From: Streptomyces harbinensis
GTDB lineage: Bacteria > Actinomycetota > Actinomycetes > Streptomycetales > Streptomycetaceae
Direction: 5' to 3'
Assembly (NCBI RefSeq): GCF_900116145.1
Contig: NZ_FPAB01000003.1
Location: forward strand, 496,184-560,183
Length of the DNA: 64,000 bases
Position numbers and translations under genes: made by a program. Under the pieces are notes generated by a model that was not told where the DNA came from, did not search any database, and was given only the letters and a program-made list of their open reading frames with translations. Positions 28,408 to 37,037 of the stretch are shown one piece after another; positions within the stretch are counted from its first letter, which is position 1, and the number at the start of each line of letters is the position of its first letter.

Positions 28408-29042
28408 CGGCACCGTCGGTGGTCGTCTTCGACTACGGCTTCGGCAACATCCGCTCGGCCGAGCGCGCCCTGACCCGGGCCGGCGCCGAGGTGGAGATCA
28501 CCCGGGACTTCGACACCGCGCTGAACGCCGACGGGCTGCTGGTGCCCGGCGTCGGCGCGTTCGCCGCCTGCATGGCGGGGCTGCGCGCGGCGCGCGGCGA
28601 CTGGGTCATCGGGCGGCGGCTGGCAGGCGGCCGGCCGGTGCTGGGCATCTGCGTCGGCATGCAGATCCTCTTCGCGCGCGGCATCGAGCACGGCGTGGAG
28701 AGCGAGGGCCTGGACGAGTGGCCCGGCACCGTCGGCCCGCTCACCGCCGACGTGGTGCCGCACATGGGGTGGAACACGGTGACCACCCCGGCCGGCTCCT
28801 CCCTGTTCGCCGGGCTGTCCGCCGAGGACCGCTTCTACTTCGTGCACTCCTACGCGGTGGCCGACTGGGAGCTGGAAGCCCACAACGAGGCCCTCAGCGC
28901 ACCCCTGGTCACCTGGGCCACCCACGGTGCGCCCTTTGTCGCGGCGGTCGAGAACGGCCCGCTGTCCGCGACGCAGTTCCACCCGGAGAAGTCCGGCGAT
29001 GCCGGTGCCCAGCTGCTGAAGAACTGGATTGAGACGCTGTGA
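28404..29042 (+). CDS. hisH: Imidazole glycerol phosphate synthase, glutaminase subunit
   Basis: 212 aa. Class I glutaminase with Cys in LGICVGMQ and His/Glu in [10 protein letters not shown]-terminal [17 protein letters not shown]. Supplies ammonia to HisF. Overlaps the 54-aa gene and priA. Confidence 0.96.
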   Translation: MTAPSVVVFDYGFGNIRSAERALTRAGAEVEITRDFDTALNADGLLVPGVGAFAACMAGLRAARGDWVIGRRLAGGRPVLGICVGMQILFARGIEHGVESEGLDEWPGTVGPLTADVVPHMGWNTVTTPAGSSLFAGLSAEDRFYFVHSYAVADWELEAHNEALSAPLVTWATHGAPFVAAVENGPLSATQFHPEKSGDAGAQLLKNWIETL

Positions 29043-29767
29043 TGAACGCTGCGAAGTTGGAGCTGCTGCCCGCCGTCGACGTACGGGACGGGCAGGCGGT
29101 GCGCCTGGTGCACGGCGAGTCGGGGTCGGAGACCTCCTACGGCGACCCGCTGGCCGCCGCGCTGGAGTGGCAGCGGGCCGGGGCCGAGTGGCTGCACCTG
29201 GTGGACCTGGACGCGGCGTTCGGCACCGGCGACAACCGGGAGCGGATCGCGGAGGTCGTGCGGAGCATGGACATCAAGGTCGAGCTGTCCGGCGGCATCC
29301 GCGACGACGCCTCGCTGGCCGCCGCGCTGGCCACCGGCTGCACCCGGGTCAACCTGGGCACGGCCGCGCTGGAGTCGCCGCAGTGGGTGGCGAAGGTCAT
29401 CGCCGAGTACGGCGACCGGATCGCGGTCGGCCTCGACGTGCGCGGCACCACGCTGCGCGGACGCGGCTGGACCCGGGACGGCGGCGACCTGTACGAGACG
29501 CTGGAGCGGCTGAACGCGGAGGGCTGCGCCCGCTACGTGGTGACCGACATCGCCAAGGACGGCACCCTCCAGGGCCCCAACCTGGAGCTGCTGAAGAACG
29601 TCTGCGCGGCGACCGACCGGCCGGTGGTGGCCTCCGGCGGCGTGTCGTCCCTGGACGACCTGCGGGCTCTTGCCACTCTGGTGCCGCTGGGCGTGGAGGG
29701 CGCGATCGTGGGCAAGGCGCTGTACGCGAAGGCGTTCACGCTGGAGGAGGCGCTGAAGACCGTATGA
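29042..29767 (+). CDS. priA: Phosphoribosyl isomerase A (HisA/TrpF bifunctional type)
   Basis: 241 aa (beta/alpha)8 barrel. [16 protein letters not shown] carries the first catalytic Asp; the second is in [17 protein letters not shown] 29042 is chosen; GTG 29039 immediately upstream is possible. In actinobacteria lacking trpF this enzyme serves both histidine and tryptophan pathways; that dual role is inferred from the lineage, and TrpF absence cannot be checked here. Confidence 0.93.
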   Translation: MNAAKLELLPAVDVRDGQAVRLVHGESGSETSYGDPLAAALEWQRAGAEWLHLVDLDAAFGTGDNRERIAEVVRSMDIKVELSGGIRDDASLAAALATGCTRVNLGTAALESPQWVAKVIAEYGDRIAVGLDVRGTTLRGRGWTRDGGDLYETLERLNAEGCARYVVTDIAKDGTLQGPNLELLKNVCAATDRPVVASGGVSSLDDLRALATLVPLGVEGAIVGKALYAKAFTLEEALKTV

Positions 29768-30159
29768 GCGGCGGCGGTGGGACATGGGAGGACTCGCTCG
29801 GCGCGGCGCGCGCCGTGGCGGCGGGCGACCGGGTGCTGGTCTCCGGGACCGCGCCGCTGGCCGACGACGGCGGCGTGTCGGCGACGGACGAGGCCTATGA
29901 GCAGACCCGGGCGGCCTTCACCGAGGCGGTGGCCGCGCTGGAGCCGTTCGGCGTCGGCGCCGAGGCGGTGATCCGTACCCGGATGTACCTCAGCCACGTC
30001 CGGGACGTGGAGGAGGTGGCGCGGGCGCACCGCGAGCTGTTCGCGGCGGTGCGGCCGGTGTCGACGGTGGTGGTCACCGCCGGGTTCGTCGATCCGCGGG
30101 TGCTGGTCACCGTGGAGCTGGAGGCGTACCGGGGCAGCGAGCGGAGCGAGGCGTCATGA
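29764..30159 (+). CDS. RidA-family protein inside the his operon
   Basis: 131 aa. RidA/YjgF-like: [31 protein letters not shown] with the conserved Arg, and [14 protein letters not shown]. RidA proteins hydrolyse reactive enamine/imine intermediates. ATGA overlaps with both priA and hisF suggest a housekeeping role alongside PLP or ammonia chemistry of this pathway. Confidence 0.88.
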   Translation: MSGGGGTWEDSLGAARAVAAGDRVLVSGTAPLADDGGVSATDEAYEQTRAAFTEAVAALEPFGVGAEAVIRTRMYLSHVRDVEEVARAHRELFAAVRPVSTVVVTAGFVDPRVLVTVELEAYRGSERSEAS

Positions 30160-30926
30160 GTCTGGCGGTACGGGTCATCCCCTGTCTGGACGTGGACGCG
30201 GGCCGGGTGGTCAAGGGCGTCAACTTCCAGAACCTGCGGGACGCCGGGGACCCGGTGGAGATGGCGAAGGTGTACGACGCGGAGGGCGCCGACGAGCTGA
30301 CCTTCCTGGACATCACCGCCTCCTCCGGGAACCGGGAGACCACCTACGACGTGGTGCGGCGCACCGCCGAGCAGGTGTTCATCCCGCTGACGGTGGGCGG
30401 CGGGGTGCGCACCACCGACGACGTGGACCGGCTGCTGCGGGCGGGCGCCGACAAGGTGGGCGTCAACACGGCGGCGATCGCGCGTCCCGAGCTGATCGGG
30501 GAGATCGCCGAGCGGTTCGGGAGCCAGGTGCTGGTGCTGTCGGTGGACGCGCGCCGCTGCCCGGAGGGCACGGTGACGGACTCCGGTTTCGAGGTGACGA
30601 CGCACGGCGGCCGGCGCGGCACCGGCATCGACGCGGTGGAGTGGGCGGAGCGGGCCGCCGGTCTGGGCGCCGGGGAGATCCTGCTCAACTCGATGGACGC
30701 GGACGGCACGAAGGACGGCTACGACACCGCGATGATCGCGCAGGTGCGCAAGCGGGTGAGCATCCCGGTGATCGCCTCCGGCGGCGCCGGCCGGCTCGAC
30801 CACTTCCCGCCCGCCGTCGCGGCGGGCGCGGACGCGGTGCTGGCGGCTTCGGTGTTCCACTTCGGGGATCTGCGGATCGGCGAGGTGAAGGCCACCCTGC
30901 GGGCCGCGGGTCACCCCGTCCGGTAG
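30156..30926 (+). CDS. hisF: Imidazole glycerol phosphate synthase, cyclase subunit
   Basis: 256 aa barrel. [17 protein letters not shown] with the first catalytic Asp and [15 protein letters not shown] with the second. Works with HisH. Last gene of the his operon; its 3' end overlaps the convergent TetR gene by 16 bp. Confidence 0.97.
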   Translation: MSLAVRVIPCLDVDAGRVVKGVNFQNLRDAGDPVEMAKVYDAEGADELTFLDITASSGNRETTYDVVRRTAEQVFIPLTVGGGVRTTDDVDRLLRAGADKVGVNTAAIARPELIGEIAERFGSQVLVLSVDARRCPEGTVTDSGFEVTTHGGRRGTGIDAVEWAERAAGLGAGEILLNSMDADGTKDGYDTAMIAQVRKRVSIPVIASGGAGRLDHFPPAVAAGADAVLAASVFHFGDLRIGEVKATLRAAGHPVR

Positions 30927-31609
30927 GGCACGGAGCCGGGTCCGGGGCCGGAGCCCGACCCGGCCGCCGTACAGCGGGGGGCCGTGGGGTCCTCCCCGGG
31001 GCCGGTTCTGATCCGGCCGCGTGCCCCTTCCCAGGCGAGGGTGGGCAGCAGCCGGTCCCACAGGGCGGTCAGCCGGTGCGCGGCCTCGGCGTAGGGGACG
31101 CCGGTCCAGCACAGCACCTCGATGCCGGAGGTGATGGCGGTGACCACGTCCTGGGCCGGCCGCAGCCCGTCGAAGCCCTCCCCGAGTTCGGCGCGGTCGT
31201 GTGCCTCGCGGATGAGCTGGGCGGCGTTGTGGGAGACCAGCCGGTAGTAGTCGGCGGGCGAGGGATCGCGCAGGGAGCGTTCCCGGGTGATCCGGACGCT
31301 GGCGCGGACCGCGGGTGCCCGGTGCAGCAGCAGGTTGAGATGGTGGGTGCTGTCCACCAGGCGTTGCAGCGCGGAGGGTTCGCGGTCCCGCGCGTGGTGC
31401 AGATACCCCTCCAGCAGGTCGCGCGCGCGGAGTTGCACGGCGTCGGCCAGCTCGTCCTTGGACGAGAAATGGAAGTACAGCGCTCCCTTGGTGACCCCGG
31501 CGGTGCGGGCGATGTCGTCGAGCTTGGCCCGGGCGTAGCCTCCCCGGTCGAACTCGTCGGCCGCGGAGTCGAGGAGCCGTTGCAGGGTGCGCTGCGATCG
31601 TTGCTGCAT
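30911..31609 (-). CDS. TetR-family regulator, gamma-butyrolactone-receptor-like (copy 1)
   Basis: 232 aa from ATG 31609 (MQQRSQRT). The HTH reads [20 protein letters not shown], the hallmark of ScbR/ArpA-type receptors, followed by [14 protein letters not shown] and a ligand domain with Trp in EVLCWTGVP. The C-terminal 30 residues are Gly/Pro-rich and overlap hisF on the other strand. A TTGACA-N18-TATATC promoter candidate, with an ARE-like palindrome in its spacer, ends 7 nt before the ATG, suggesting a leaderless mRNA repressed by itself or by copy 2. Confidence 0.88.
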   Translation of the reverse strand: MQQRSQRTLQRLLDSAADEFDRGGYARAKLDDIARTAGVTKGALYFHFSSKDELADAVQLRARDLLEGYLHHARDREPSALQRLVDSTHHLNLLLHRAPAVRASVRITRERSLRDPSPADYYRLVSHNAAQLIREAHDRAELGEGFDGLRPAQDVVTAITSGIEVLCWTGVPYAEAAHRLTALWDRLLPTLAWEGARGRIRTGPGEDPTAPRCTAAGSGSGPGPGSVPYRTG

Positions 31610-31615
31610 ACGCTC

Positions 31616-31645
31616 GATATAAAAACCGGTCGATTGGTATGTCAA
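31616..31645 (-). promoter_or_regulatory. Promoter candidate of TetR/receptor copy 1
   Basis: On the minus strand TTGACA (31645-31640) and TATATC (31621-31616) are 18 nt apart. The predicted transcription start falls at the ATG (31609), consistent with leaderless translation. The ARE-like site fills the spacer. Confidence 0.55.
31621..31642. promoter_or_regulatory. ARE-like operator (GBL receptor site)
   Basis: 22 bp with arms AAAAACC and GGTATGT around the 8-nt centre GGTCGATT. The ACC-N8-GGT core and T/A-rich flanks match the spacing of the better site at 33703 and of known ScbR/ArpA boxes. It overlaps the promoter of receptor copy 1. Confidence 0.6.
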
Positions 31646-31669
31646 CCCCCTTCCGTGGTCCGTGCCTCG

Positions 31670-32314
31670 TCAGACCCCCGGTAGGGCACCCCCGGCCGTC
31701 ACCTCGGGGCTGCCCTCGGGGAGGAAGCGGGCCAGCCGGCGCGGCGGGACGAGACCGGGCAGCAGCAGTCGCCACATGGTCGTGGTGCTCTCCGTCAGCC
31801 GGGTGCGGCCGGTGAGGACTTCGGAGCTGAGCTGGAGCCCGGTCCAGCAGCCCACGATGAACCCGGCGGCCTCGCCCACATCGACCTCGGGGCGGACATC
31901 GCCACGGCCCTGGGCCCGGGCGAGGCAGTCGCGGACGGTGTCGATCCACGTCTGGTACGGCGTGGGGTCGGGGTCCTGGAAGCTGCCCTGCTCGATGACC
32001 AGCCGGATGCCGGCCCGTACCCGCACGTCGTCGCGGAGACTGAGGGCCATCCGGTGCAGCAGGTCGATCACCGTCTGCAGACCCGGCCGTTCGTCCTCCT
32101 CGAAGGGCCGCCAGACCGTGAACTGTTCCCCGACCAGGGCGTGGGCCAGCGCCTCCTTGGAGGTGAAGTGGAAGTACAGCGCTCCCTTGGTGACGCCGGC
32201 CTCCTTCACGATGTCGCTCAGGCTGGCGCCCGAAAATCCCGCCGTGTCGAAGGCTCTGGCCGCTCCGTCGAGGATGGCGTTCCGGGTCGCTTCCGCGCGT
32301 TCCTGCCTGACCAA
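31670..32314 (-). CDS. TetR-family regulator, gamma-butyrolactone-receptor-like (copy 2)
   Basis: 214 aa. The chosen start is TTG 32314 (MVRQERAEATR), with AGGAGG 9 nt upstream; it aligns well with ScbR-type N-termini, whereas upstream codons lack a ribosome-binding site. [23 protein letters not shown], followed by TSKEALAHALV. The ligand domain keeps the Trp in FIVGCWTGLQLSSEVLTGR, typical of true GBL receptors. It is divergent from the AfsA-type gene, the usual scbR-scbA arrangement, and so the better candidate for the real receptor. Confidence 0.88.
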   Translation of the reverse strand: MVRQERAEATRNAILDGAARAFDTAGFSGASLSDIVKEAGVTKGALYFHFTSKEALAHALVGEQFTVWRPFEEDERPGLQTVIDLLHRMALSLRDDVRVRAGIRLVIEQGSFQDPDPTPYQTWIDTVRDCLARAQGRGDVRPEVDVGEAAGFIVGCWTGLQLSSEVLTGRTRLTESTTTMWRLLLPGLVPPRRLARFLPEGSPEVTAGGALPGV

Positions 32315-32383
32315 CGCTCTCGTCCTCCTGCGCTCGTGGTGTGACCGCCGGTGATGCGGAATCCGATCTTCCCGCATCCGCAC

Positions 32384-32437
32384 GGTTTTTGTCTCCCGGA
32401 AGCGCAGACAAGAAACCAACCAGCAAGTATGGTTTGG
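32384..32437. promoter_or_regulatory. ARE-like dyads between receptor copy 2 and the AfsA-type gene
   Basis: Two imperfect dyads overlap here. TTGTCT (32389) and AGACAA (32406) are 11 nt apart, flanked by GGTTT and AAACC. Further right ACCAACC and GGTTTGG are separated by 9 nt, one more than in the other ARE-like sites. They lie in the divergent promoter where a GBL receptor would be expected to act. Confidence 0.4.
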
Positions 32438-32514
32438 CCTTACCGCACGACCGGCCTGTGAGCTCTTTTCGCCCTCGCACCTGCCTTGCCCAGGATCCGT
32501 ACCGGAGGCCCCTT

Positions 32515-33465
32515 ATGTGTGCACTCACTCTCGCCGACCACCAGCCGCGCCAGCCGCAGCCCGCGCCGGACCCCCAGCTGTTCCTCCAGACCGTGCCGCG
32601 CACCCTGGTGCACCGGGCCTCCGTCGCCGAGGTGCTGGTCACCGGCCTGCGCGACGGCGGACAGGACACCTTCGTGGTCGGCGCCCAGTGGCCGCGCGGC
32701 CACAGCTACTACCGGGCGGCGGACGGCCGCCGGCACGATCCGATGCTGCTCGGCGAGTGCATCCGGCAGGCGGTGCTGCTCATCTCGCACGAGGGGATGC
32801 GGATCTCCCTCGGGCACCACTTCTTCTCGCACACCACCTCCTACGAGGTCGACCCGGACGGCGCCCGGCTGGCGGACCGGCCGGCCGACATCGTCCTCAC
32901 CGCCCGGCTGGCGGGCATCAAACGGCGCGGCACCGCCGTGGGCGGCTTCGAAGCCGCCGTCGACTGCCACCGCGAGGGCCGGCTGATCGGCCACGGCACC
33001 ATGACCATGACCTGCGTGCCCAAGGCCACCTACCGAAGACTGCGCGGCGGGCGGGCGGACGCCCGCGCACCACGGCCCACCGCGGCACCGGTGCCACCGG
33101 GCACCGTGGGACGGCGCGAGGAATCGGACGTCGTGCTCGCCGGCACCGGTGTCGAGGGAGTCTGGTCGCTGCGGGTGGATCCCGACCACCCGGTACTTTT
33201 CGATCACCCGGTGGACCATGTGCCCGGCATGGTGGTGATGGAAGCGGCCCGGCAGGCGGCGCTGGCGGCGCTCGGCCGCCCCGACGGGCTCGCCACCGGA
33301 TGCGCCATCACCTTCGAGCGGTTCGTCGAGTTCGGGGTGGCGTGCCTGGTCACCGCCGGTACCCCGGTGACGCACGGGGACGGGCGGCACACCCTGCCGG
33401 TGCGCTTCACCCAGGAGGACGTGACCGTGGCGTCCGCGGAGGTCACCCTGTGGACCGGCCGCTGA
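32515..33465 (+). CDS. AfsA-family gamma-butyrolactone/butenolide biosynthesis protein
   Basis: 316 aa from ATG 32515, with GGAGG upstream. Two AfsA repeats: VHRASVAEVLVTGLRD...FVVGAQWPRGHSYY (residues 24-65) and a second from about 225 (DHPVLFDHPVDHVPGMVVMEAARQA). AfsA enzymes condense dihydroxyacetone phosphate with a beta-ketoacyl-ACP to start autoregulator synthesis. With the two receptor genes it forms a local quorum-type switch for the adjacent cluster. No GBL reductase or P450 gene lies in the window. Confidence 0.92.
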   Translation: MCALTLADHQPRQPQPAPDPQLFLQTVPRTLVHRASVAEVLVTGLRDGGQDTFVVGAQWPRGHSYYRAADGRRHDPMLLGECIRQAVLLISHEGMRISLGHHFFSHTTSYEVDPDGARLADRPADIVLTARLAGIKRRGTAVGGFEAAVDCHREGRLIGHGTMTMTCVPKATYRRLRGGRADARAPRPTAAPVPPGTVGRREESDVVLAGTGVEGVWSLRVDPDHPVLFDHPVDHVPGMVVMEAARQAALAALGRPDGLATGCAITFERFVEFGVACLVTAGTPVTHGDGRHTLPVRFTQEDVTVASAEVTLWTGR

Positions 33466-33578
33466 CCGGGGACCACTGGTACCGGGGCGACGCCCGGTGG
33501 CGGGCGGCCGGGGCCGGCCCCGGGCCCGGATGCGCGGACCGGAGCAGGGCGCGCGCCGCCGCGGGTGTCTGAGAACCG

Positions 33579-33618
33579 GAAGGACGGTGGACCGCCGGAG
33601 TGCGGGCCGCCGTCCTTC
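33579..33618 (+). terminator. Hairpin terminator after the AfsA-type gene
   Basis: 12-bp stem GAAGGACGGTGG / CCGCCGTCCTTC (one T-G wobble) with a 16-nt loop, 113 bp downstream of the AfsA-type stop codon. Confidence 0.7.
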
Positions 33619-33699
33619 GTGCTGCCCGGGGTTCATCGGCGCAGCTCAGCGGCGGTGTCCGACGGCTCGGGGGGCGCGCGCCGAGGCGATGTGCATCCA

Positions 33700-33729
33700 T
33701 TGACAAACCTGCCGATCGGTTTGTTTACT
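33700..33729 (+). promoter_or_regulatory. Promoter candidate of the cluster LysR gene
   Basis: Perfect TTGACA (33700-33705), an 18-nt spacer and TTTACT (33724-33729), 57 bp before the LysR ATG. The ARE palindrome lies across the spacer, so receptor binding would block polymerase. Confidence 0.6.
33703..33724. promoter_or_regulatory. ARE operator, near-consensus GBL receptor site
   Basis: A 22-bp palindrome with perfect 7-bp arms ACAAACC and GGTTTGT around TGCCGATC. This is a close match to autoregulatory elements bound by ScbR/ArpA/TylP-type receptors. It lies within the LysR promoter, placing the LysR gene under GBL control. Confidence 0.75.
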
Positions 33730-33786
33730 GAGTTCCGAGCAATCCGACTTCTCGGCCGCAGCCGCTGTTCCAGGGGGAGTTGACTC

Positions 33787-34857
33787 ATGGATACACCGCA
33801 GTTAGATGCGTTCATCGCCGTTGTCGAAGCGGGCAGCTTCACCCGGGCCGCCGCCAGACTGAGCCTCTCCCAGCCGACCGTGACCACCCGGATCAAGAAC
33901 CTGGAACAGGGGCTCGGCACCATCCTGCTCGAACGGCTGCCGGGCGGCATCAGGACCACCCCGTCCGGCGCCGAACTGCTCCCCTACGCCCGCGAGATCG
34001 TCTCGCTCACCCGGCGGGCCAGGGAATCCGTACGTTCCGAGGGACAGCCGCACGGCCGGATCGACGTGGGCACCGTCGAGACACTGACCACCTACCGGCT
34101 GCTGCCCGTCATCGAATATCTGTACCGGCGCTATCCCAAGGTGCAGATCTCCATGCACACCGACACCACCGGCGACCCGCGGGCCCTGGTGCGGGACGGC
34201 ACCCTCGACTGCGCGTTCCTCGTCGACGGGGTCGGCGCCGACCCGGCCGACGACCTGGAGAGCCGGGTGCTGCGCCCCGAACCGCTGGTCCTGGTGGGCG
34301 GCCCCGGGCACCTGCTGGCCGGCCGGGACCGGCCGGGGAACGCCGAACTGCGGGTCGCCACCCAGATCAGGGCCGACCGCGCCACCTACCACCGGCAGTT
34401 CGACCGCGCCATCGGCCTCGACCCGGGTGTCTCCCGGTCCCGGGTCTTCGAACTCGATTCGGTCGACGCCGCCAAATGGAGCGTCGCCACCGGCATGGGC
34501 ATGGCGCTGCTGCCGTACGTGGCGGTCGCCAGGGAACTCGCCGAGGGCACCCTGGCCCGGATCGACTGGACGCCGCCCTTCGCCCCGTACACCCAGGTGG
34601 TCACCCGGCGCGACAGCGGCTCCAACACCGCGCTCAAGGTGCTGCTCGCCGCCGCCGCGGAGGTGATCGGCGAGGAGTCCGAGGTGCTGCCGGAACCGGC
34701 CGCCCGCCGCGAGCCGGGGCCGGTCGCGGCGGGCGGGCCGCGTCCCGCGCCCGTCCCGCCGCAGCCGCCCGCCGTCCTCACACCGGCAGGGGCCCGGCCT
34801 CCCTGGCCAGCGCCGCCCGATCGACCTTGCCGTTCTCCGTCGTCGGCAATCCCGTGA
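33787..34857 (+). CDS. LysR-family pathway regulator with a TTA codon
   Basis: 356 aa, longer than the usual 300. N-terminal wHTH ([34 protein letters not shown]); substrate-binding domain from about residue 95. Codon 6 is TTA (33802-33804), the rare leucine codon read by bldA tRNA, so translation should be tied to development. The last 50 residues are Pro-rich, look poorly structured and overlap the convergent adenylation gene by 80 bp. Likely activator of the divergent promoter at 52.0 kb, which has two T-N11-A boxes. Confidence 0.88.
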   Translation: MDTPQLDAFIAVVEAGSFTRAAARLSLSQPTVTTRIKNLEQGLGTILLERLPGGIRTTPSGAELLPYAREIVSLTRRARESVRSEGQPHGRIDVGTVETLTTYRLLPVIEYLYRRYPKVQISMHTDTTGDPRALVRDGTLDCAFLVDGVGADPADDLESRVLRPEPLVLVGGPGHLLAGRDRPGNAELRVATQIRADRATYHRQFDRAIGLDPGVSRSRVFELDSVDAAKWSVATGMGMALLPYVAVARELAEGTLARIDWTPPFAPYTQVVTRRDSGSNTALKVLLAAAAEVIGEESEVLPEPAARREPGPVAAGGPRPAPVPPQPPAVLTPAGARPPWPAPPDRPCRSPSSAIP

Positions 34858-36346
34858 GCAGCCGCAGCTCACCCGGCACCATGTAGGAGGGCAGCACCCG
34901 CGCCAGCCGCGCGCTCAGTCCGTCCAGCAACGTCCCCTCCCGGGCCTGCGGCCCGGCCACCACGAACGCGCACAGCTCCGGGCCCGCGGGCCGGGGCAGC
35001 ACCAGCACCGTCGCCGCCGTGATCCCCTCGCACTCCAGCAACCGGCGCTCCACCTCGCCGAGTTCCACCCGATTGCCCCGGAACTGCACCTGGGAGTCGG
35101 CCCGTCCGGTGAAGTACAGCTCACCGTTCTCCCCCCGGTACGCCAGATCCCCCGTCCGCAGCACCCGCTGCCCCGAACGCGGCTCCACCGGATCCGGCAC
35201 CAGCGCCGCCGAGGTGGCGGCCGGGTCGTCCCAGTAGCCGCTGAACAGCGCCGGGGAGCGCAGATGGATCTCGCCCACCTCACCGGTGCGCAGGAACGGC
35301 CGGCCCGCCGCGTCCACCAGGATCATCTCCGCGCCCGGATGGGCGGCCCCGATCGACAGCCGCTCCAGATCATCCGGCAGCGGATCGGGCACATCGGTGA
35401 ACGAACACGCCATCGACTCGGTGGCCCCGTAGCAGTTGACCAGCCGGGCCGCGGGCAGCGCGGCCCGCAGCCGGCGCAGCTCCGGCAGCGGGAAGTCCTC
35501 GCCGCAGAACAGCACCCCCCGGATCGTGTCGATCCCGGCCAGCCGGTCCGCCTCGTACCGCAGCACCTGCCGCCAGATGGACGGCACACCGTTGACCTGG
35601 GTGGCGCCCGTGTCGCGCAGCACCCGCAGGAAGCGCCGGGGCCAGCGCAGCAGCGGACGCGGCACCGGCACCACCGCCGCCCCGCTGCCCAGCGCCAGCC
35701 CGATGTCGAGCAGCGAGAAGTCGAACTGGAGCGGTGAGGTGGTGGCCACCCGGTCCCGCCCGCCGACGATCCGCTGCGTGTACATGCCCCGGTAGAAGGA
35801 GGTGACGGCACCGTGACTCATCACCACCCCCTTGGGCCGCCCGGTGCTGCCCGAGGTGAAGATCAGGTACGCGGTGTCGGTCGCGGTCAGCTCCCGGCGG
35901 TGCCGGATCGTGCCGGCGGCCGGCTCCCGGACGATCCGCAGCCCGTCCTGGCCGAACCGGCCGATCCCGAAGTCCCCGCGCACCCCCTCCCGGAAACCCT
36001 CGGCGGCCCGCAGATACAGCCGGGGCCCGGTGGCCGCCACCACCGCACGCACCCGCTCGTCCGGGGCCTCCGGGCTCACCGGGACGAACGGCAGCCCCAG
36101 CGAGGAACAGGCCAGCAGCGCGGCGATGGCGGCGGCCGAGGTGTCGGACTCCAGGACCACCCGGTCCCCGACCCCCAGCCCGGCCGCCGTCAGCGACGCC
36201 GCGAACGAGTCGACCAGCGCGCCCAGTTCCCGGTAGGACACGGTCCGCAGCCGGTCGTCCCCCAGGAACTCGATCACCGCGGGCCGGTGCGGGGTGCTCG
36301 CCACCGGGGCGAGCAGCACCTCGTGCAGCAGCGGGCTCGCGCTCAC
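34778..36346 (-). CDS. Stand-alone NRPS adenylation protein 1
   Basis: 522 aa from GTG 36346, overlapping the flavin reductase stop. Core motifs: A3 [14 protein letters not shown]5 NCYGATES, A7 [10 protein letters not shown]8 [12 protein letters not shown] and A10 [11 protein letters not shown] with the catalytic Lys. No carrier domain is attached, so it must load a free ACP/PCP. Pocket residues by hand alignment to PheA are about D-F-L-N-L-C-C-A-C; Asp235 suggests an alpha-amino acid, but the code is unfamiliar. Last gene of the leftward series. Confidence 0.88.
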   Translation of the reverse strand: MSASPLLHEVLLAPVASTPHRPAVIEFLGDDRLRTVSYRELGALVDSFAASLTAAGLGVGDRVVLESDTSAAAIAALLACSSLGLPFVPVSPEAPDERVRAVVAATGPRLYLRAAEGFREGVRGDFGIGRFGQDGLRIVREPAAGTIRHRRELTATDTAYLIFTSGSTGRPKGVVMSHGAVTSFYRGMYTQRIVGGRDRVATTSPLQFDFSLLDIGLALGSGAAVVPVPRPLLRWPRRFLRVLRDTGATQVNGVPSIWRQVLRYEADRLAGIDTIRGVLFCGEDFPLPELRRLRAALPAARLVNCYGATESMACSFTDVPDPLPDDLERLSIGAAHPGAEMILVDAAGRPFLRTGEVGEIHLRSPALFSGYWDDPAATSAALVPDPVEPRSGQRVLRTGDLAYRGENGELYFTGRADSQVQFRGNRVELGEVERRLLECEGITAATVLVLPRPAGPELCAFVVAGPQAREGTLLDGLSARLARVLPSYMVPGELRLLTGLPTTENGKVDRAALAREAGPLPV

Positions 36347-37014
36347 CACGTCCCCTCACCCTCTCCGCCGAGCGTGTGCGACCGTCCGTCGAGCAGCACC
36401 AGTGGCGGCTCCTCGCGCCGGGTCCTGGTCAGCGCCACGGTGCCGAACAGCAGCGTGTGGTCCAGCGCCGGCATGGTGTGCCGCAGCCGGCACACCACCG
36501 ACGCCGAGGTGCCGTCGAGCACCGGTGCTCCGCCCCACACCGAGTAGGGCAGGCCGTCGAACCGGTGCCGCGGGTCGCCGGCCGCGAACCGTCCGGACAA
36601 GTCCCGCTGCCGCCACGACAGCACGTTCACCGCGAACCGCCCGGCATCGAGGACGTCCTCCAGGGTGCGCCCCGCGCTGCGCAGCGACACCACCAGCGTC
36701 GGCGGGCGCAGCGACAGGGAGAACACCGAGGTCGCGGTGCAGCCGGCGGGGCCGTCCGGGGTGGCCACGGTGATCACGGTGACGAAGGTCGCGAACCGCG
36801 ACATGGTCTTGCGGAACGAGAACTCGTCCACGGCGTGCAGGGGTTCGCCCCGGGTGCCGGTACGGTCGCCGACCGCCGTGGTGGCGACCGCGGCCGGGTC
36901 CGCGAACGCGGTGAGGCCGGTGAGGTCGGTGAGGTCGCCGGGATGGGAAAGGCCGGGAAGGCCGGTGACATCGGACATGCTCGTGGTGCCGGTGGTGCTG
37001 GTGGTGTCGGTCAT
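36343..37014 (-). CDS. Flavin reductase (FMN-binding split-barrel)
   Basis: 223 aa from ATG 37014, with AAGGAGG upstream. Residues 1-60 are a low-complexity Thr/Gly/Leu-rich extension; a second start at 36978 (MSDVTGLP) is possible. The domain begins [17 protein letters not shown] and has [15 protein letters not shown] and [18 protein letters not shown], typical of HpaC/VlmR-type NAD(P)H:flavin reductases. It should supply FMNH2 to a partner oxygenase; the acyl-CoA-dehydrogenase-fold protein at 41316 is the best candidate. Confidence 0.88.
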   Translation of the reverse strand: MTDTTSTTGTTSMSDVTGLPGLSHPGDLTDLTGLTAFADPAAVATTAVGDRTGTRGEPLHAVDEFSFRKTMSRFATFVTVITVATPDGPAGCTATSVFSLSLRPPTLVVSLRSAGRTLEDVLDAGRFAVNVLSWRQRDLSGRFAAGDPRHRFDGLPYSVWGGAPVLDGTSASVVCRLRHTMPALDHTLLFGTVALTRTRREEPPLVLLDGRSHTLGGEGEGTW

Positions 37015-37037
37015 GCGGTCTCGCCTCCTTCGTCTGC

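Larger units (their letters stand above)
33466..33786. other. Regulatory gap between the AfsA-type and LysR genes
   Basis: 321 bp without a credible gene. It holds a terminator for the AfsA-type gene (33579-33618), a TTGACA promoter candidate with an ARE palindrome (33700-33729) and AGGGGG ahead of the LysR start. Nothing else is recognised. Confidence 0.7.
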
